Source: Chromatiaceae bacterium
GTDB lineage: Bacteria; Pseudomonadota; Gammaproteobacteria; Chromatiales; Chromatiaceae
Assembly (NCBI GenBank): GCA_012962365.1
Contig: DTXR01000161.1
Location: forward strand, 1 to 8,476
Length of the DNA: 8,476 nt
Direction of reading: 5' to 3'
Shown piece after piece: positions 6,820-8,476 of this stretch. How positions within the stretch are numbered: position 1 is the stretch's first letter; every line of letters begins with the position of its first letter. The position numbers and the translations under genes were made by a program. The notes beneath the pieces were generated by a model. The model searched no databases and was not told where the DNA came from. It saw only the letters and a program-made list of their open reading frames with translations.

Positions 6820-7695
6820 TCAGATGAGCCCGGCCTGGCTCAGAGCCTGGCGCAAAGGTTGGTGATATTCCGCAGACAACCAGGTAAGTGGCAAACGGAT
6901 ACCTTCCTGAATCATGCCCATTTCCGCCAGAGCCCACTTGACCGGTATGGGGTTGGATTCCAGGAAAAGGTTGTGATGCACGCCAGCCAGTTGCGCATCG
7001 ATGGCCTCGGCTGCAGTACGATCACCAGCCAGCGCAGCCTCACACAGCCTCGCCATGGGTGCCGGAGCCACATTGGTGGTGACAGAGATCACCCCATTGC
7101 CGCCCAGCAGCATGAACTCGCAGCCCGTGGCATCGTCACCACTGTAGAGGGCAAATTCCTCTCCCGTGAGGGATCGGATGGCTGCCACACGTTCCAGATC
7201 ACCGGTGGCTTCCTTTACGCCGACGATATTTTCAACACCCGACAGCCGGCCCACGGTTTCGGGCAGCATGTCACAGGCAGTCCGGCCGGGCACATTGTAC
7301 AGAATCTGGGGAATTTCCACGGCTTCGGCTATGGCCTTGTGATGCAGATACAGGCCTTCCTGGGTGGGCTTATTGTAATAGGGTGTTACGAGCAGGCAGG
7401 CATCTGCACCCGCGTCCGCCGCACAACGGGTAAGGCTGATGGCTTCCGTGGTGGAATTGGCGCCTGTGCCTGCGACAACGGGAATGCGCCCGGCAATATG
7501 CTCTACCGTCAGGCGGATCACCTCACAGTGTTCCTGCTCGTCGAGCGTGGCAGATTCGCCGGTGGTACCCATGGAGACGATGGCACTCGTGCCCTGCTCC
7601 ACATGCCAGTCCAGCAGTTTGTACAGCGCTGCCTGATCGACAGATCCATCCGCCGTCATCGGCGTCACCAGCGCTACCATACTACCCTGAATCAT
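6820..7695 (-). CDS. dapA: 4-hydroxy-tetrahydrodipicolinate synthase DapA
   Basis: DapA condenses pyruvate with aspartate semialdehyde, the first committed step to meso-diaminopimelate (peptidoglycan) and lysine. With ATG 7695 the protein has 291 residues, and its catalytic residues fall at the same numbers as in E. coli: Thr44 and Thr45 in GTTGES, Tyr107 in PYYNKP, Tyr133 and Arg138 in YNVPGRT, and the Schiff-base Lys161 in GVKEATGD. An in-frame GTG lies one codon upstream (7698), but GGAG at 7702-7705 is 6 nt from the ATG and only 3 nt from the GTG, and the ATG gives the family numbering. It is the first gene of dapA-bamC-MBL. The gcvR or bcp genes often found upstream of dapA in gammaproteobacteria are absent. 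Confidence 0.98.
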   Translation of the reverse strand: MIQGSMVALVTPMTADGSVDQAALYKLLDWHVEQGTSAIVSMGTTGESATLDEQEHCEVIRLTVEHIAGRIPVVAGTGANSTTEAISLTRCAADAGADACLLVTPYYNKPTQEGLYLHHKAIAEAVEIPQILYNVPGRTACDMLPETVGRLSGVENIVGVKEATGDLERVAAIRSLTGEEFALYSGDDATGCEFMLLGGNGVISVTTNVAPAPMARLCEAALAGDRTAAEAIDAQLAGVHHNLFLESNPIPVKWALAEMGMIQEGIRLPLTWLSAEYHQPLRQALSQAGLI

Positions 7696-7752
7696 CACTC
7701 ACTCCGCAGTTCACACGGAAACATCGACAGCGACATTTCCCACAAGAGCGGT

Positions 7753-7782
7753 ATTCTATCCTGTGGCAATTTTCGCTGACAA
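7753..7782 (-). promoter_or_regulatory. Sigma70-type promoter of dapA-bamC-MBL
   Basis: On the minus strand TTGTCA (7777-7782) and TAGAAT (7753-7758) are each close to consensus and separated by 18 bp. Transcription would start near 7746, giving a leader of about 50 nt before the dapA ATG, with GGAG at 7702-7705 as its Shine-Dalgarno. No lysine riboswitch could fit in a leader of this size. Confidence 0.7.
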
Positions 7783-8027
7783 GGAAAAAGGCATATGGAA
7801 TAGCATTTGCTTCGAGCCCACCATGCAAGCGGTTGATTCACCTTGCCAATTGCCCGTTTCAGGAACGCTGGAAAAAAGGACACAAAGGTTACGTCACCAT
7901 GAAAATGCGCATCGATGGGAGGTCGTGACACATGATCATTTTTGCTACCCGAGTCCAAAAGCCTGAAACAGCCGTAATCCGCCATTTGGAGAAAAGCACA
8001 GATCTGCAACTTTTCTGCTGAATCAGA
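7783..8027. other. Intergenic stretch without a supported gene
   Basis: Together with the dapA promoter and leader, more than 300 bp from 7696 to 8027 lack a convincing gene. Open frames exist on both strands, but they lack proper starts or Shine-Dalgarno sequences and resemble no family I know. The one clear structure is AGAAAAG (7990-7996) facing CTTTTCT (8010-8016), with the palindrome CAGATCTG nested between them. It lies just past the stop of the truncated gene at 8028, but has no T-run in either direction, so terminator function is doubtful. Confidence 0.4.
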
Positions 8028-8196
8028 TCAGCCAATAGGCTTTTTTACTTCTTCCTGCTCTTTGGCCTGAACCGTCTCACTGAGTGACTCGAGGGAGGTA
8101 CTCAAAGAGATACTGCCGCCAGCTGCCAGGGACACAAGATCAACATTGGCGGCAGCAAAGTCGCTCCAGGTACTGTCACCTGTCCCGTAAACACCT
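8028..8196 (-). pseudogene. C-terminal remnant of an unidentified protein, cut by an IS element
   Basis: A minus-strand frame ends at a TGA (8028-8030) and encodes about 55 residues back to the presumed insertion edge; just beyond it, inside the IS-like DNA, the frame meets a stop at 8205-8207. There is no ATG. The peptide looks genuine: a Gly/Ser/Ala-rich part with alternating hydrophobic residues (VDLVSLAAGGSISL) is followed by a charged tail (AKEQEEVKKPIG). The Gly/Ser-rich alternating pattern recalls the ends of filamentous-hemagglutinin-like surface proteins, but the fragment is too short to assign. The most likely reading is the 3' end of a gene whose front part was separated by the insertion. 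Confidence 0.5.
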
Positions 8197-8476
8197 GGGC
8201 ATCTCTAAAAATTCGCTGATCTGGCAGAATTCACTCATCCAACGGAAACCGTACTGAGAGCGTCATACAACCAAGCTTCTTTGACCCGAAAAACCGCCTT
8301 GCCGAGCTGGAAAGGCTGGGTGATCCCCTGGTGCGACTGAACCGGATCGTGGACTGGGACGCCTTCAAGCCGCTGCTGAAGAAAATCCACCAGAAGCCCC
8401 GTAAAAGCAATGTGGGCCGCAAGCCTTGGGATCCAGTGCGGATGTTCAAGATGCTGGTGCTGCAAACGCTGTACAA
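8197..8476 (+). mobile_element. IS5-family insertion sequence, left part (runs off window)
   Basis: The DNA from about 8197 (GGGCATCTCTAAAAATT) to the window edge contains an IS5-family transposase start. The left end is placed by three observations: the bases before 8197 keep a gene-like frame on the other strand, that frame stops just inside the element, and the 68 bp before the transposase is a normal length for an IS5-type leader. The right end, the matching inverted repeat and the target duplication lie outside the window, so the exact boundary is inferred. Confidence 0.6.
8265..8476 (+). CDS. IS5-family transposase, N-terminal part; apparent ATG lost
   Basis: The frame encodes a typical N-terminus of an IS5-family DDE transposase: SFFDP at residues 4-8, LGDPLVRLNRIVDW at 18-31, and KPRKSNVGRKPWDPVRMFKMLVLQTLY in two parts across 44-70. 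The DDE catalytic residues would lie beyond the edge. A Shine-Dalgarno-like GAGAG (8256-8260) is correctly spaced from codon 8265, which is ATA, not ATG. No ATG, GTG or TTG occurs in frame between the stop at 8217-8219 and that codon, and the first ATG downstream is residue 60. The copy may therefore be translated poorly or not at all, or the base may be a sequencing error. The coding sequence is otherwise intact as far as it can be seen. Confidence 0.8.
   Translation, partial: MQPSFFDPKNRLAELERLGDPLVRLNRIVDWDAFKPLLKKIHQKPRKSNVGRKPWDPVRMFKMLVLQTLY

Noticed and set aside
7763..7966. Plus-strand open frame of 67 codons between dapA and the IS
   Set aside because: No Shine-Dalgarno and no family resemblance; it lies over the -35 region of the dapA promoter. 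Another plus-strand frame across the same bases is also open, so openness here is not evidence of coding.
7695..8009. Minus-strand open frame of 104 codons upstream of dapA
   Set aside because: It starts with TTG without a proper Shine-Dalgarno, contains the dapA promoter and leader, is rich in Cys/Trp/Phe in no recognisable pattern, and matches no family I know.
7990..8016. AGAAAAG/CTTTTCT inverted repeat as an intrinsic terminator
   Set aside because: The stem is AT-rich with a 13-nt loop and no T-run follows on either strand; recorded only as a structure.
280..8476. Novel defence or multi-gene accessory system
   Set aside because: Every gene from 280 to 7695 is a recognisable family, mostly housekeeping with intact motifs, and the accessory right end holds only an IS fragment and a gene remnant.

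Overview
The window looks like the chromosome of a gammaproteobacterium. BamC, a lipoprotein typical of beta- and gammaproteobacteria, is present, and nnrE/nnrD, tsaE and amiB are linked in the familiar gammaproteobacterial order. The AmiB has a C-terminal LysM domain, and dapA, bamC and an MBL-fold hydrolase are neighbours, a set I associate with Chromatiales-like sulfur oxidisers. That placement is an inference from gene content and order only; no 16S or taxon-specific marker is present.

Layout. Positions 1-279 hold no gene I can support: an imperfect palindrome lies at the left edge and a possible leftward promoter at 118-146. Positions 280-3716 form a minus-strand operon, nnrE/nnrD fusion -> tsaE -> amiB (NAD(P)HX repair, tRNA t6A synthesis, septal peptidoglycan cleavage). 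The tsaE start overlaps the nnr stop by 8 nt. queG (3757-4836, plus strand, last step of queuosine synthesis) is divergent from nnr across 40 bp and overlaps tail-to-tail by 13 bp with a second minus-strand operon. That operon is dapA (7695-6820) -> bamC (6777-5623) -> YycJ/WalJ-like MBL hydrolase (5597-4824). It is preceded by the best promoter in the window (-35 TTGTCA, 18-bp spacer, -10 TAGAAT).

The right end is accessory. From 8028 to about 8196 the minus strand carries the C-terminal 55 or so codons of an unidentified protein with no start. It stops being gene-like where an IS5-family element begins (about 8197). That element's transposase runs off the window edge and has ATA where the expected ATG should be.

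The genes in the core are ordinary housekeeping genes with all key residues intact. Two of the operons combine unrelated functions (metabolite repair with tRNA modification and cell wall cleavage; lysine/DAP synthesis with outer-membrane assembly), as is usual in this class. I found no CRISPR array, tRNA, rRNA or defence system, and no new multi-gene system. The observations most worth following are the IS-truncated gene, the transposase start-codon loss, a two-codon ORF overlapping the amiB start, and a perfect hairpin between dapA and bamC.
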